A stretch of 64,000 bases of DNA from Paenibacillus hunanensis (lineage in GTDB: Bacteria; Bacillota; Bacilli; Paenibacillales; Paenibacillaceae): contig NZ_BMMB01000002.1 of NCBI RefSeq assembly GCF_014645615.1, positions 372,001 through 436,000 of the forward strand, read 5' to 3'. A program made the position numbers and the translations under genes. The first letter of the stretch is position 1. Every line of letters starts with the position of its first letter. Positions 33,611 through 43,740 of the stretch are shown piece after piece. The notes beneath the pieces are model-generated. The model saw nothing but the letters and a program-made list of their open reading frames with translations. It was not told where the DNA came from and ran no database searches.

Positions 33611-35260
33611 CTATAACGAAGATACTGATGCCTGTTCCTCATAAAAGGTCATTCGATTCTTCCCTGCACGCTTGGATTGATATAATGCCTGATCTGCCAT
33701 CCGCATGAGCTCAATCGGATTACCGCTGTCGAGCGGATACACAGCGGCACCGATGCTACAGCCGATTACCACCTTTTCGTATTCCAACACAAACGGGCGA
33801 TTCAGATTGGTAATAATGTTCTCGCCATAGGCGGTTGCCTGAGCGATAAGCTGATCGCGCTGGGTACGCAGCACGACGAGAAACTCGTCGCCACCCAGAC
33901 GTACGGTAATATCGCCCTCACTACCGATCTCGCTCAATCGTTGAGCGACCTTTTGCAGTAGATGATCGCCTGCCTGATGACCGAGTGTATCATTTACTTT
34001 TTTGAAGCCATCCAGATCGATATAAAGGAAAGCCAACTGCTGCTGCTGTTCATCGACAGATACGATGGTCTGCTCCAGATAGTTCTCCAGCGCTGTACGA
34101 TTCGGCAAGCCTGTCAAATGATCATAATGCGCGATCGTCTGCATCTGATCCAGCTCTACCTCCTTTTGCACAAGCGAGCGAACCATCCGATTCAGTGAAC
34201 GCGACAGTATCCGAATCTCCTCAAAGCCTGCCTTTTCTGGCAATGTAACATCTTCGCCAGCGGCAAGTCGATCTGCACGCTTGGTCAGGCGGCGGATCGG
34301 CTTCGCAATCTGCCCTGCAACGAACCAACCCAGGATAGCAAATACGATAGCAGCGCAAATCGCAGCAATCACACTAAAACGATTCAGCTCGGTGACGGAA
34401 GCCAGTGCTGTCGCCTCAGGCTGCCTGACAAGCACCGTCCAGCCAAGCCCTTTATAATCCATATAGCCTTTGCCATACGCATAACCGGTCAGATACGTTT
34501 TACCATCTGGCCATTGCTCCAGCTCCCAGCCACTTCGACCTGTCTGTGCTTCACGGATACTGTTCAGATCGAGTGGCTTACCGACCATATTATTCGGTCC
34601 CAGCAGTACCGTCTGATCGTTACGACTAATGATGAACAGGTCGACATTGTTATCGTCACGACGCAGAGAGGACAGCATGGAGCGCTTCACCTCACGCGCC
34701 CATTCCCAGCTCATATGAGCGGCTAGCACGCCGATCGTTTGACCGGAACGATTCGTTACCGGAAGGCTAATATCGACGAATTGTAACGGTTCTCCGCTTG
34801 GGTTCGGTAACAGCTTTGCAAGCAATACCGCATCATGCACATCTCCGATAAACTTTTGTTGAATCCCTTCCTTGTATACCGGACGCTGGGATAGATCCTT
34901 TCCTAACAAAATATTATCAGTCGATGCAACCACCTTGCCCCTCGTATCCATATAACCGATCCATGAGAAGGAAGGAAAGCTCGTTTGAAGCTGCTCCAGC
35001 ATCATATGAATATCTTGATTATTGTTCGAGTTGATCAACACAGGCAAACGAGCCAGCATGTCCATTTCCCCTGAACGCGTCCACATAAAATTATCCAGCT
35101 TATCTGCCGTATCGTAGGCAGTGCTGGATAGCGATTCTCCAATCTCCTCCTTCACACTGTGCGCCGAGTATCGGTTTAATACCAGACCGAGCACAATCGA
35201 CAAGACCAGTGAGAGCAGAATGAAGATGAGTACCAATCCGGTACGCAGCTTGAAGCTCAT
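33611..35260 (-). CDS. Membrane diguanylate cyclase: Cache, HAMP and GGDEF domains
   Basis: The 549-residue protein has an N-terminal membrane helix (about 6-28) and an extracellular double-Cache sensor (about 35-285, with FSWIGYMDTRGKVVAS and YKGLGWTVLVRQP). A second helix (about 293-315) and HAMP domain (GQIAKPIRRLTKRADRLAAGE) follow. The C-terminal GGDEF domain is intact, with RLGGDEF ending at about 460. It should make c-di-GMP in response to an outside ligand. No RxxD inhibitory site is seen just before GGDEF, so product inhibition may be absent. Confidence 0.9.
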   Translation of the reverse strand: MSFKLRTGLVLIFILLSLVLSIVLGLVLNRYSAHSVKEEIGESLSSTAYDTADKLDNFMWTRSGEMDMLARLPVLINSNNNQDIHMMLEQLQTSFPSFSWIGYMDTRGKVVASTDNILLGKDLSQRPVYKEGIQQKFIGDVHDAVLLAKLLPNPSGEPLQFVDISLPVTNRSGQTIGVLAAHMSWEWAREVKRSMLSSLRRDDNNVDLFIISRNDQTVLLGPNNMVGKPLDLNSIREAQTGRSGWELEQWPDGKTYLTGYAYGKGYMDYKGLGWTVLVRQPEATALASVTELNRFSVIAAICAAIVFAILGWFVAGQIAKPIRRLTKRADRLAAGEDVTLPEKAGFEEIRILSRSLNRMVRSLVQKEVELDQMQTIAHYDHLTGLPNRTALENYLEQTIVSVDEQQQQLAFLYIDLDGFKKVNDTLGHQAGDHLLQKVAQRLSEIGSEGDITVRLGGDEFLVVLRTQRDQLIAQATAYGENIITNLNRPFVLEYEKVVIGCSIGAAVYPLDSGNPIELMRMADQALYQSKRAGKNRMTFYEEQASVSSL

Positions 35261-35451
35261 ACAATTTCCTCCGTATCTCTATGTATGTTGCATGGTTACT
35301 TATAAACCGCTCATGATGCTAACTATCTTGCTGTTATAAACTGTATCGGTAAAAGTGATAGTTTTTTGAAGGATAAATTGTACTTTTTTGTAATAAAACC
35401 GCGCTATATGTCGAATAAATCTGATCAATCATACGCTCTCATCGCTCAAAC

Positions 35452-35877
35452 TCATTTCAGCCTTGCTAAATGGCTAATCGCTGTACCTACAGCTTGAATC
35501 GTATACCAGTTAACCGTAATAAGAAATTCTGCCTGTTCATTGGATAGAAAATACTCCATTCCAAATGCATTCTCCATCAGCTTGCCAACGATACGTGCAT
35601 CCTGGATCACCACCACCTGCTGACGATCCGCCCCTTCCTGATCAAAAAACATATATACCGGCTCCTGCTCTAGCATTTCGGAGTAGGTAAATTCATGCGG
35701 CTCTAACGGAAGCGTGAGTGCCCCAGTTCCAATCGATAGATGGCTCGATGTCTGATCGGGCTTGTATCTAGCCAGTACACGCTCGATATAATGCTGAGCT
35801 TGCTGCTGATCCAGTGTAGTGACGTGGATGCCCAGCTGCTGACCGACTTGTAGCAATTCCTGTATGTTCTGTCCCAT
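35452..35877 (-). CDS. Hypothetical protein
   Basis: The 141-residue soluble acidic protein has a helical N-terminus (QELLQVGQQLGIHVTTLDQQQAQHYIERVL). A beta-rich middle follows (EPVYMFFDQEGADRQQVVVIQDARIVGKL), then a helical end (LSNEQAEFLITVNWYTIQAVGTAISHLARLK). I do not recognise it. The size and plan recall small immunity-type or YxiF-like proteins, but this is a weak impression. AGAAGGAGATGA precedes the ATG. Confidence 0.55.
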   Translation of the reverse strand: MGQNIQELLQVGQQLGIHVTTLDQQQAQHYIERVLARYKPDQTSSHLSIGTGALTLPLEPHEFTYSEMLEQEPVYMFFDQEGADRQQVVVIQDARIVGKLMENAFGMEYFLSNEQAEFLITVNWYTIQAVGTAISHLARLK

Positions 35878-36102
35878 CGTTATATCTCATCTCCTTCTCG
35901 CTTCATGATGACCACCATCTTCACTCTATAGGGATGGCGAGGTTCTGCGCTATAATGCTTTGTTAAGCATACAATGACTGTGAGGATGTGCGACAGATGC
36001 TTATAGACTATTCCAATGGAGCGCAGAAGGATACGAAAGAATGGCGGATACACCAGCATCATCATGATGGCAACAGAAGAATTAAAACGAGACGTCAATA
36101 CA

Positions 36103-36146
36103 AAAATCCGATTCCCGCCACAATGAACGGAAATCGGATTCTATTT
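36103..36146 (-). terminator. Intrinsic terminator downstream of the serine hydrolase gene
   Basis: The hairpin AATCCGAT(T) / ATCGGATT has a loop of about 13 nt and an extra CCG/CGG pair. TTTTTG follows on the minus strand. It lies about 120 bp past the hydrolase stop. Confidence 0.6.
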
Positions 36147-36268
36147 TACGGTATGCTCGCGATGGAGATAGATGAGGATAGGAACTAGATCGGGTAAACG
36201 ATCCCATAGAAGCGATGTCACTTATTGGCTCATTCTGCTCCCTTCTTCGTACCTCGACTCCGTTCTCT

Positions 36269-38398
36269 TTACTTCTTCTCCAGCGTAATATTCAATGCCT
36301 CTCCAGCCTTGCCGCCGAATACAATCTTCCCGCCCTTTGGCAGTACAGCCGTATTCGAGCCTGTTACAATGGAGAAGCCTACCGGAGTCTGATCTTTATC
36401 ATATACGATAAATCCTGCATCCTTAGGCAGCTTGACTGTCATTTTCTTACCTGCTGCGCTATCTGGAATGTTAAACCAGCGTACACTGCCCGATGCTGGA
36501 ATCGTAACGACAGAATGCTTGCTATGATTCAGCTTGCCGATCGCTTCCTCACTCACATAGGTACGACCATCTGCTTGCAAATATTCGACTCCGTTTTGAC
36601 GGGAAAAGTCCAGATCGAACGTATCGCGACCGTTCATGACTGGAATCTCGACGGCATTGACGGCATGATCGCTATCGACGATTTTTGTACCATTCACATA
36701 GCCACCTGAATCATCCAGCTTGATCGTTTTGGTCAGAATCGAAGGCGAGATATAGAAGAAGGAATTAATTTTCTCATCTACTGCATAGTATGACTTGCCC
36801 TCGCGTTGCTTCCAGGCTGCTGCTACGGACGCGTCTACTGGATTTTTATCCAGCTTTTGTAGATCATAGAAGGCTAAACGTGCGTGTCCAATGTCCGGGA
36901 ATACAAGGTCGCTACCAATACGGACATATGTATGTCCATTGATCTGCTTGTCAAAGGCAAGAATCGCGCGGCCATCCTCACTCGTAAATTGTTGATCTCC
37001 TGTGTACACATACGCTTGAGCCGGCATCAGATCACTCATCATCGCAGGCATCTCAATCTTGCCGTCCTTGATCGTAATCGTGCGTGTCTCGCCTACCGTA
37101 GCGTATAAGCCCTCATATTGCTTCAAGGCTTCTGGCATCTTTTGCTGGACTGGCTTTTCAAATGTAGGCTCAGGGGCAATGGTTGTGATGATGTCATGTT
37201 GCTTCAAATATTGCAGCAAAATACTCGTAGCCGCTGTTGTGTTAAATACCGATGAACCCCCGGCTGTCACAAGTGCGATCGAGATATCATGATCCGGCAA
37301 GCTGATCAATGCGGAATGATACATGATCGTATCGCCGCCCTTGGTCGCTGCGCGGATACCATAGTCGCCGAAGGGCGCCAGATCGACGGAATCCCAGCCC
37401 AATCCATAGCCAAAGGCATTTTTCGTTTCCGGTACCCAGACTCCATTGCGATATTCTGGCTGAAGCATCGCGTCGGTGGACGCCTTCGATAGCAGCTCTG
37501 GGTGCTTACCGATCAATACCTCGGAGAATGAAGTCAGCTCCTCAGCTGTTGAATAGACGCCACCTGTGCCGAGAATATTAGCATTTTCAGAGGGAAGCTT
37601 ATTGAACAGACCTGGCAGACGGACGGGCTCCAGCTGACTGCGATCAAAGCTATCCAGCGGTGTCCTGGTCGCGTTCAGCCCGAGCGGCTTGCTCACCCGC
37701 TCCTGCAAAAACTCGCTATAGCTCATGCCGCTCACTCGCTCCACGAGTAGCTCTAGCAGCTGGAAGCCGTCGTTCGCATAAACGGAATACTCGCCGGGAT
37801 CGGACTTGAGATGCTCTTTGCTCAGATTGCTCAGCAATTGATCGACATTTTGCGTATCGTTATCGTTCATTAGAATCGTATTTTTGTAGTGCGAGCCATA
37901 TAAGCCAGAGGAATGGTTCATCAGCATACGCACGGTGATTTGCTTGTAGCGCTCATCCGCCATTTTAAAATCAGGCAAGTACGTGGTCAGCGGCTGATCG
38001 ATATCGACCTTGCCCTCATCGACAAGCATCATCGCCGCAGCGGTTACATACATTTTGCTGACCGAACCGATGCCGAACATGCTGCCTGCGTCGATCTTTT
38101 GCTTCTTTCCACTATCGTCCAGTGTCGTGCCGCCGGATAGAACCAGCTTACCGCCATCACGAATCGCATACTGTGCACCGGTCACACCATAGCTCTCCAT
38201 GAGCGCGGTGACCATTTCCTGTGCTTTCGCTTGCGTTAGATTGCTTTGTCCGGTTGCTGATGATGGCATAGTATAGGTTGCTGTAGAAGGTGTCACAGGT
38301 GCAGCGAAGCTCTGTCCTTCTGCGATGGGTAACGTTAGCATTAAGGCAACAAGTGCTGCTGTGCCTGTCTTTTTCCAAATAAGTGTAGATCGTGTCAT
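36269..38398 (-). CDS. Secreted serine hydrolase, beta-lactamase (class C/PBP4*) family
   Basis: The 709-residue exported protein has a signal peptide (RSTLIWKKTGTAALVALMLTLPIAEGQSFA). A beta-lactamase-like domain covers about 35-400. The nucleophile motif is SVSK (in FGIGSVSKMYVTAAAMM), and YAN (EYSVYANDGFQLLELLVERVSG) is the second motif. A large beta-rich C-terminal part of about 300 residues follows. It should act on peptides or D-amino-acid compounds outside the cell. The start at 38398 is favoured by GAGAGG upstream. An ATG at 38410 directly abuts that site. Confidence 0.8.
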   Translation of the reverse strand: MTRSTLIWKKTGTAALVALMLTLPIAEGQSFAAPVTPSTATYTMPSSATGQSNLTQAKAQEMVTALMESYGVTGAQYAIRDGGKLVLSGGTTLDDSGKKQKIDAGSMFGIGSVSKMYVTAAAMMLVDEGKVDIDQPLTTYLPDFKMADERYKQITVRMLMNHSSGLYGSHYKNTILMNDNDTQNVDQLLSNLSKEHLKSDPGEYSVYANDGFQLLELLVERVSGMSYSEFLQERVSKPLGLNATRTPLDSFDRSQLEPVRLPGLFNKLPSENANILGTGGVYSTAEELTSFSEVLIGKHPELLSKASTDAMLQPEYRNGVWVPETKNAFGYGLGWDSVDLAPFGDYGIRAATKGGDTIMYHSALISLPDHDISIALVTAGGSSVFNTTAATSILLQYLKQHDIITTIAPEPTFEKPVQQKMPEALKQYEGLYATVGETRTITIKDGKIEMPAMMSDLMPAQAYVYTGDQQFTSEDGRAILAFDKQINGHTYVRIGSDLVFPDIGHARLAFYDLQKLDKNPVDASVAAAWKQREGKSYYAVDEKINSFFYISPSILTKTIKLDDSGGYVNGTKIVDSDHAVNAVEIPVMNGRDTFDLDFSRQNGVEYLQADGRTYVSEEAIGKLNHSKHSVVTIPASGSVRWFNIPDSAAGKKMTVKLPKDAGFIVYDKDQTPVGFSIVTGSNTAVLPKGGKIVFGGKAGEALNITLEKK

Positions 38399-38500
38399 CT
38401 GTTTATTCATCCTCTCGTCTATGTTTTCGGTTCTGCTGTGTATGAACCGAGCATAACGGATAACGAGTATTCGTACGGAAAATTGCCCTGAACAGCACAA

Positions 38501-38534
38501 AAAGACCCCCGAACGACATGTTCGGGCGTCTTTG
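38501..38534 (-). terminator. Terminator between the kinase gene and the hydrolase gene
   Basis: The stem GACGCCCGAAC / GTTCGGGGGTC with a 5-nt loop is followed by TTTTT on the minus strand, 16 bp after the kinase stop. It separates the two-component genes from the hydrolase gene. Confidence 0.8.
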
Positions 38535-38549
38535 CACACTGCTATGGAT

Positions 38550-39842
38550 TCACTCTGAAAAAGGAAGCATCACCATATTATCAAACGTACGAGCTTCAGT
38601 TTCAATCGTCATATGACCACCATATTTCTCGCAAATGCGCTGGATATTCGTCAATCCAAAGCCGTGATCGTCTGGCATTGCTTTACGGGTACGCAGCTCA
38701 TTCACCTGCCGCTCGGTTCGATTACGCACTCGGATCAATAGCGCCGATTCGCTGGAATGAATCTCAATTCGAATCAGGCGATCCTCGGCTTGCCGTACCT
38801 CCTTGGAGGCTTCGATCGCGTTATCCAGCATATTGCCCAGCACAATCGACAGATCATAGCGCTCGATCGGTAGCTCGGGCTGCCGCAAGCGCAGCTCGGT
38901 GTCGATGCGAATCCCGTTGGCACGTCCAACATTGAGCGCATTGGTTAGCAGCGCATCGATAACCAGATTGCCTGTGTTGATCCGCAAATACGCATGGTCG
39001 ATATGATTCATTGAGGTACGAATATGCTCAATTGCTTCTTCGCTACGTCCGCGCTCTATATATTCGGCGACGACGAGCATATGCTTATTCGTATCATGGA
39101 TGATGCGCTTGATCTCCTTAAAGCTATGGACAGTTTTCTCATAATTCGCATCCTGGTAATCCATCTGCCGCTGCAATCGATCATTTTGCAGATTGAGATG
39201 AAAGCGAGCGATCAGCGTATCGAGCATGTACACAACAAGCACATTCAATACGATAAAGCCGAAGATCGAGATAAAGTAATGTATATTTTTCTGACTATAA
39301 ATCGTAAATACGTTCACCAGATAAATGCTAATAATCGGCACACTGAGAAACAGGAGCGAGTATCTTGATTCCAGTGGAAAACGCCGACGCTTCACAAACA
39401 GCCGAATCACCAGCGTAATGGCAAACATTACCGTACAGCTCACCAGCAGTGTAATCGATAGCCAGATACGTAGCGGCATATCATTCATTAAAACGGCATT
39501 CAGTTGAACGGATGGAATAAACAAGTACATCAGCATCAGATTGATGAGCGTTAGCAGCACAACGAACAAAATGGTGAACATGATTCTAAGCTTCTGCGAT
39601 ACCTCATATCCCTGCGCCATGAGAAAAATAATGCCGACCGCCATAAGTGAGGAAAATAAATCCGGCAAGTCCAGCATTAAATAGGCATAGGTCAGTGGAA
39701 TAAAAGCGATGATCCAGTATTTTTTGCTCGGTTTACTTTGTTCACTACCAAATACCGTATTAAAAAAGAAATGCAGCTGTACCGTCATCATGAGCGCCGT
39801 TCCCAGATTCAGTAGCCATAACAGAATGGTACTCTGCATCAT
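38550..39842 (-). CDS. AgrC/NatK-like sensor histidine kinase (GHKL family)
   Basis: The 430-residue protein has six or seven N-terminal membrane segments (about 1-205), a coiled region, the phosphoacceptor motif FKEIKRIIHDTNKHMLVV, and a GHKL ATPase domain. The ATPase has the N box NMLDNAIEAS and G box GFGLTNIQRI. Such kinases often sense peptides or membrane stress. Its ATG overlaps the stop of the response-regulator gene by 4 nt (ATGA), so it is expressed from the same message. No AgrB/AgrD-type genes are nearby. Confidence 0.88.
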   Translation of the reverse strand: MMQSTILLWLLNLGTALMMTVQLHFFFNTVFGSEQSKPSKKYWIIAFIPLTYAYLMLDLPDLFSSLMAVGIIFLMAQGYEVSQKLRIMFTILFVVLLTLINLMLMYLFIPSVQLNAVLMNDMPLRIWLSITLLVSCTVMFAITLVIRLFVKRRRFPLESRYSLLFLSVPIISIYLVNVFTIYSQKNIHYFISIFGFIVLNVLVVYMLDTLIARFHLNLQNDRLQRQMDYQDANYEKTVHSFKEIKRIIHDTNKHMLVVAEYIERGRSEEAIEHIRTSMNHIDHAYLRINTGNLVIDALLTNALNVGRANGIRIDTELRLRQPELPIERYDLSIVLGNMLDNAIEASKEVRQAEDRLIRIEIHSSESALLIRVRNRTERQVNELRTRKAMPDDHGFGLTNIQRICEKYGGHMTIETEARTFDNMVMLPFSE

Positions 39843-40579
39843 TCCATCCTCAGCACCATAAAGCGTGTGCAGGCATCCTTTACTTCCTTGAGCTTGGAGC
39901 GCCCGATCGGCAGCTCCATCCCGTTCGACATAACCACCCGATTCCCGGCAAACTTATGAACATGGGACAGATTAACCAGCACAGAGCGATGAATTTGTAG
40001 GAAGCGACCTCCCTTTAACGTATCTGCATAGCTAGAAATCAGCCCGCGTCCATCATGTACATCACGTGTGGTGGTGATTTTCAGCTTGTGCTTTACGGTC
40101 AGGCTATTCGCGGCTTCAATCGCGATAATATCATCATGATGCAGCACCAGCTCGCCGTCGGCAGACTTGACGATCAGAATCTCCTGCTCCTTCTCCTCAA
40201 AGTAGCGGCATAGCTTGAGCATCTTCTCCGCAAATACCTCTGGATCGACCGGCTTGAGCAAATATTGAAACGTCATCACATCAAAGCTCTCTAGCATATA
40301 TTCTGCATAGCTCGTCAGGAAGATGATCTGCTCACTCAGCCGCTTCATCTCTCGCAGCTTACGTGCTGTCTCGATACCCGTTAAGCCGTCCATTTCGATA
40401 TCAAGCACCCAGATATGAAAAGGCTCGCCGCCATCGCTGTAATGCGCCAGCAGCGCTTCGCCTGAAGAAAATTCTTCTGTTGCAAAATCGATACCCGACT
40501 TCACCGACAGCTCCAGCAGCATACGCCGTACGTCTTCCCTGCGCTGCTGCTCATCGTCACAAATCGCGATACGATACAT
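39839..40579 (-). CDS. LytTR-family response regulator
   Basis: The 246-residue protein has a receiver domain at 1-125 with acidic pocket DDE (8-10), phosphoacceptor D60 (WVLDIEMDGLTGIE) and K at about 107. A LytTR DNA-binding domain covers about 140-246 (ANSLTVKHKLKITTTRDV, GRFLQIHRSVLVNLSHVHKF). It partners with the overlapping kinase. LytTR regulators bind spaced direct repeats. GAAAGGAGC precedes the ATG. A target within the window is not evident. Confidence 0.9.
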   Translation of the reverse strand: MYRIAICDDEQQRREDVRRMLLELSVKSGIDFATEEFSSGEALLAHYSDGGEPFHIWVLDIEMDGLTGIETARKLREMKRLSEQIIFLTSYAEYMLESFDVMTFQYLLKPVDPEVFAEKMLKLCRYFEEKEQEILIVKSADGELVLHHDDIIAIEAANSLTVKHKLKITTTRDVHDGRGLISSYADTLKGGRFLQIHRSVLVNLSHVHKFAGNRVVMSNGMELPIGRSKLKEVKDACTRFMVLRME

Positions 40580-40656
40580 GAGGGACGCTCCTTTCGTGAG
40601 GTTTTGTTTAAACTACCTGCATCGTGATCATGTACTCGTTGAGCATGTGTATAGCT

Positions 40657-41589
40657 CTATTTTAGAAGAGATAATTCGTTTGGACTGACAGGAAAGCCTA
40701 CTTTCGTTTGGGAAGGGTCGGTTTGGCTAATTTCCGTTTCCTTTCCATTCATATCGATAACGCCGTAACGCAAATCCGAGATCGCTCCTCTGAATACATA
40801 ATAAGCCATCGGAGTTGTCATCGTTGGTCTTTTACCTACTTCTTTGGTGATTGTATAAGGGAAGAACGGTAAGCCTTCATTTTTAGCAGGTACATCCATT
40901 TTATAATTAGCTGTCCACAATTCATAACGCTTATTATTTTCCACCTTATAATAGCTAATCAAATCATCTGTAGAATCGAAATATACATCGGATCGACCTA
41001 CCGGAAAGTATTGAATGATCGTTTGTATTCCGATCGTCGGTAATTCTGCTCCTAACGTAACAGATTCTAGCTCTGTATTTACGGTTCTTGCGGTTTGCAG
41101 AGCTTGAATGATCGCCACTTGTTGGGTTGTGGAACTAACATCGCCAATAGTAACCATTCTATTTTGAGCATCCCAGCGTACCTTTTCGCCAATCGATTCA
41201 CCGATGAAGCGTAGAGGAATCATTACCCTGCCATCTTTTAAAATTGCCGCCTGTGACAATGCAATCGGCTGTCCATTTTGCATGGCATGGCTTTGATTGA
41301 TCTGTAGTAGTGTTTGCTTGCCAGTTGAAGTCACAGTTACCGTTTTGGTGGTATTGTCCCATGTAACTAGAGTATCCTTTTTCGCGAGTTTGTTGATGAC
41401 ATGGATTGGAACTAGCGTCACTCCATGAAGAACATAAGGTGCTATATCTGAAGAAATGATGCCGTTCTCGCTTACGATTTGGATCGGGTTCGGTGTGGCG
41501 TATGTATAGTTGCCCAGCGGCGAGGTGATTAGACCTCCAGCGAAGATAGCTCCGAGTATAGTGGATGCAATATGCTTTGTATGGATCAT
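40657..41589 (-). CDS. Secreted stalk-domain protein
   Basis: The 310-residue protein has a signal peptide (HTKHIASTILGAIFAGGLITS). A full stalk/copper-amine-oxidase N-like domain spans about 35-150 (VLHGVTLVPIHVINKLAKKDTLVTWDNTTKTVTVT, then GRVMIPLRFIGESIGEKVRWDAQNRMVTI). A C-terminal domain of about 150 residues is not recognised. The ATG at 41589 has GGAGGAG 7 nt upstream. It is the last of three consecutive secreted-protein genes read leftward, 30 bp after the WG-repeat gene. Confidence 0.75.
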   Translation of the reverse strand: MIHTKHIASTILGAIFAGGLITSPLGNYTYATPNPIQIVSENGIISSDIAPYVLHGVTLVPIHVINKLAKKDTLVTWDNTTKTVTVTSTGKQTLLQINQSHAMQNGQPIALSQAAILKDGRVMIPLRFIGESIGEKVRWDAQNRMVTIGDVSSTTQQVAIIQALQTARTVNTELESVTLGAELPTIGIQTIIQYFPVGRSDVYFDSTDDLISYYKVENNKRYELWTANYKMDVPAKNEGLPFFPYTITKEVGKRPTMTTPMAYYVFRGAISDLRYGVIDMNGKETEISQTDPSQTKVGFPVSPNELSLLK

Positions 41590-41618
41590 TTCAATTCTCC
41601 TCCACTTCATATCATCAT

Positions 41619-42758
41619 TTATTTACTCAAAATGACAGCAGCTTGATCCGAAATTGAAGCAATGGCTACTCCTTCATGGAAGGGGTAGGCTTTTTTGTAT
41701 TTTAAAGCAGTAAGCAATGTCCCTCTAGTATCGATGTATCCGAAGGAACGACTTGTTTTGGTCTCGATTCCCACTACAGCTACACCCTCATTGAAGGAAG
41801 AAGCTTTATTATATTGGCTATAGTCGATTACAACTTTTCCCTGTTTGTTAATATAGCCGATTTTTCCCTGCTTATTGTATACAGCGGCAAGACCTTCACT
41901 AAAGCTTGCTGCGGAGGCATATTGAAAAGGAATCGCTATTTTCCCCTTCGTATCCATATAGCCCCATACGCCTTTGCTATTTTGTACTGCCGCTAGTCCT
42001 TCACTGAAATCTCCTGCTGCCTGGTATTGAAGTGGAATCATCACTTTTCCTTGACGATTAATGAATCCGTATTTCCCTGTAGGGTCTTGAACGACTGCTG
42101 CACCCTCTGAGAATGTACGAGCATAATCATAGGTATACGGAATAACGATACGCCCGCCTGTGTTCAAATAGCCTGCCTTGCCGTTATCAGCTGAATAGGC
42201 TACCGCTAATCCATCCGAAAATTGAAAATCCGAGTCATATGTATGCTCTAACGTGGTTACTTGCTTTCCACTTGTGTTGATCAGTGATCCATGTTCATCT
42301 TTATTGTTCTTAACAAAGGCTAAACTGTCCGAAAATGAACTGGCTTCGACATAATGACAGGGGACGACTAATTTACCCTTCGTGTTGATGTAGCCATATA
42401 AATGAGTGGCTGTATCCTTCACCAACGCCCGTTGATCGTGAAAATCTGCTACAGGGAAAAGGTTTTTCGCTAACGTAAAGGCGACCTTTCCCTTTTGATC
42501 ATAAAAGTTCATGTCGCCTGAGCTAGCAGCGGTAAGAATCCGCCCATCGTGGAACGATCCATCGCTTTGTGTAGGTACAGTCGTATATGGGATCGTAGCG
42601 TTGTTCACGTTTAAGCTAATTGTTGCTTTACGCTCTATACTGGATACTTGTACGATCTTGCTAGTGGATGAAGCATATATGGACGTTGAAGAACTACCTA
42701 ATGTTACCGTAATGGTTATAAGCACAGCCGCAGGTATACTCGCCTTTTTGAGATTCAT
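41619..42758 (-). CDS. Secreted WG-repeat protein
   Basis: The 379-residue protein has a signal peptide (KKASIPAAVLITITVTLGSSSTSIYA), then about seven tandem repeats of about 40 residues from about 85 onward. The pattern is FSEGLAVV...GKxGYINxxGKVVIPxQYxxAxxF, the WG repeat fold of an elongated beta structure. The repeats run almost to the C-terminus. WG proteins are thought to bind partners, and no enzymatic domain is present. AAAGGAGC precedes the ATG. Confidence 0.82.
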   Translation of the reverse strand: MNLKKASIPAAVLITITVTLGSSSTSIYASSTSKIVQVSSIERKATISLNVNNATIPYTTVPTQSDGSFHDGRILTAASSGDMNFYDQKGKVAFTLAKNLFPVADFHDQRALVKDTATHLYGYINTKGKLVVPCHYVEASSFSDSLAFVKNNKDEHGSLINTSGKQVTTLEHTYDSDFQFSDGLAVAYSADNGKAGYLNTGGRIVIPYTYDYARTFSEGAAVVQDPTGKYGFINRQGKVMIPLQYQAAGDFSEGLAAVQNSKGVWGYMDTKGKIAIPFQYASAASFSEGLAAVYNKQGKIGYINKQGKVVIDYSQYNKASSFNEGVAVVGIETKTSRSFGYIDTRGTLLTALKYKKAYPFHEGVAIASISDQAAVILSK

Positions 42759-42805
42759 CGTTCTTCGGCTCCTTTATGTAAAATAAAACTCACTTTTATA
42801 CATGC

Positions 42806-43552
42806 TCACTGTAGCTTCGCCAACTGTGCGACTTCACTTCGAGTAAGACTTTGAAGCAATTTTACCTTTTTAGTATGTAATGTATAACGATAGAGTCTGT
42901 AATGATCCGAAGGGTACTCACTTACAAAATCAACACCAGACCCTTTAGCATTCCATAATACAGCAGCAGTCGAAATCGTATTCGTTTCTCTAGGTACATA
43001 GGTGAACATTCCTGTACTTACATTGTATAGGGCTACTCGGCTGAGAGAAGTATTACCATACGCAAAAGCCAGCGTGTTGCCTACAGGTGACCACTGATAT
43101 GCCCACACCGTCTCAACAGAGGCAGCATTTTTCACGATTTGATTCATGATTTTATACGTCTGTTCATTCAAATCCACTACAAGTAATTCAGATCCAGCTT
43201 CCTTTTCGACCTGAATCGCTACATACGATTGGTCAGACGATACAGCAATAGACTGGATCGTAGCTGCACGTTCTTTTAGCTCCACGGCAAAGCCAGCACT
43301 GCCACGATCAATGTGAATAGATTGAATAGATGTGGACATGCCTGGTTCAGTTGAGGCTTGCTTGGTAGCACTGATCGTTAATTGCCCCTGTTGGAACACG
43401 ATTTTATTGTTAGATTCTTGCTTATACGTTTGTACATTGGACGTAAAATAGGATGAGGCTGATGTAGCTTGTGCCGCTGCGGCTACATTTCCTGATAAAA
43501 CGCTAGTAGCGAGTAGTACAGAAGCACAAGTAACAACAATAGACTTTTTCAT
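42806..43552 (-). CDS. Secreted beta-propeller-like protein
   Basis: The 248-residue protein has a signal peptide (KKSIVVTCASVLLATSVLSGNVAAAAQA). TolB/propeller-like blades follow: IQSIAVSSDQSYVAIQVEK, VWAYQWSPVGNTLAFAYGNTSLSRVALYNVSTGMFTY and AAVLWNAKGSGVDFVSEYPSDHYRLYRYTL. The ATG at 43552 with AAGGAGC upstream gives a normal signal peptide, and the longer frame adds 16 residues without a ribosome site. It lies 47 bp before the WG-repeat gene, which suggests a shared message. Confidence 0.65.
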   Translation of the reverse strand: MKKSIVVTCASVLLATSVLSGNVAAAAQATSASSYFTSNVQTYKQESNNKIVFQQGQLTISATKQASTEPGMSTSIQSIHIDRGSAGFAVELKERAATIQSIAVSSDQSYVAIQVEKEAGSELLVVDLNEQTYKIMNQIVKNAASVETVWAYQWSPVGNTLAFAYGNTSLSRVALYNVSTGMFTYVPRETNTISTAAVLWNAKGSGVDFVSEYPSDHYRLYRYTLHTKKVKLLQSLTRSEVAQLAKLQ

Positions 43553-43740
43553 AACCAAGCTCCTTGTTGATTCAGAGTAGTTAAACGATATACAGCTCAA
43601 CTAAAGCAAATGCAGAAAAGATCTTTCTTAAACATGCTCTAAAAGACCGTTTCTGCATAATACTTGTTGTCTATATTAAGCTTCAGCAGAATGATGTAGA
43701 TTCTACTGATGTATACGAACCTTATTTGACATTCATGGAC

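Noticed and set aside
35988..36188. Plus-strand 66-codon ORF
   Set aside because: It runs through the terminator hairpin at 36103-36146 and lacks a ribosome site.
36215..36709. Plus-strand 164-codon ORF
   Set aside because: It is antisense to the serine hydrolase gene, which has a signal peptide and family motifs, and it has no support of its own.
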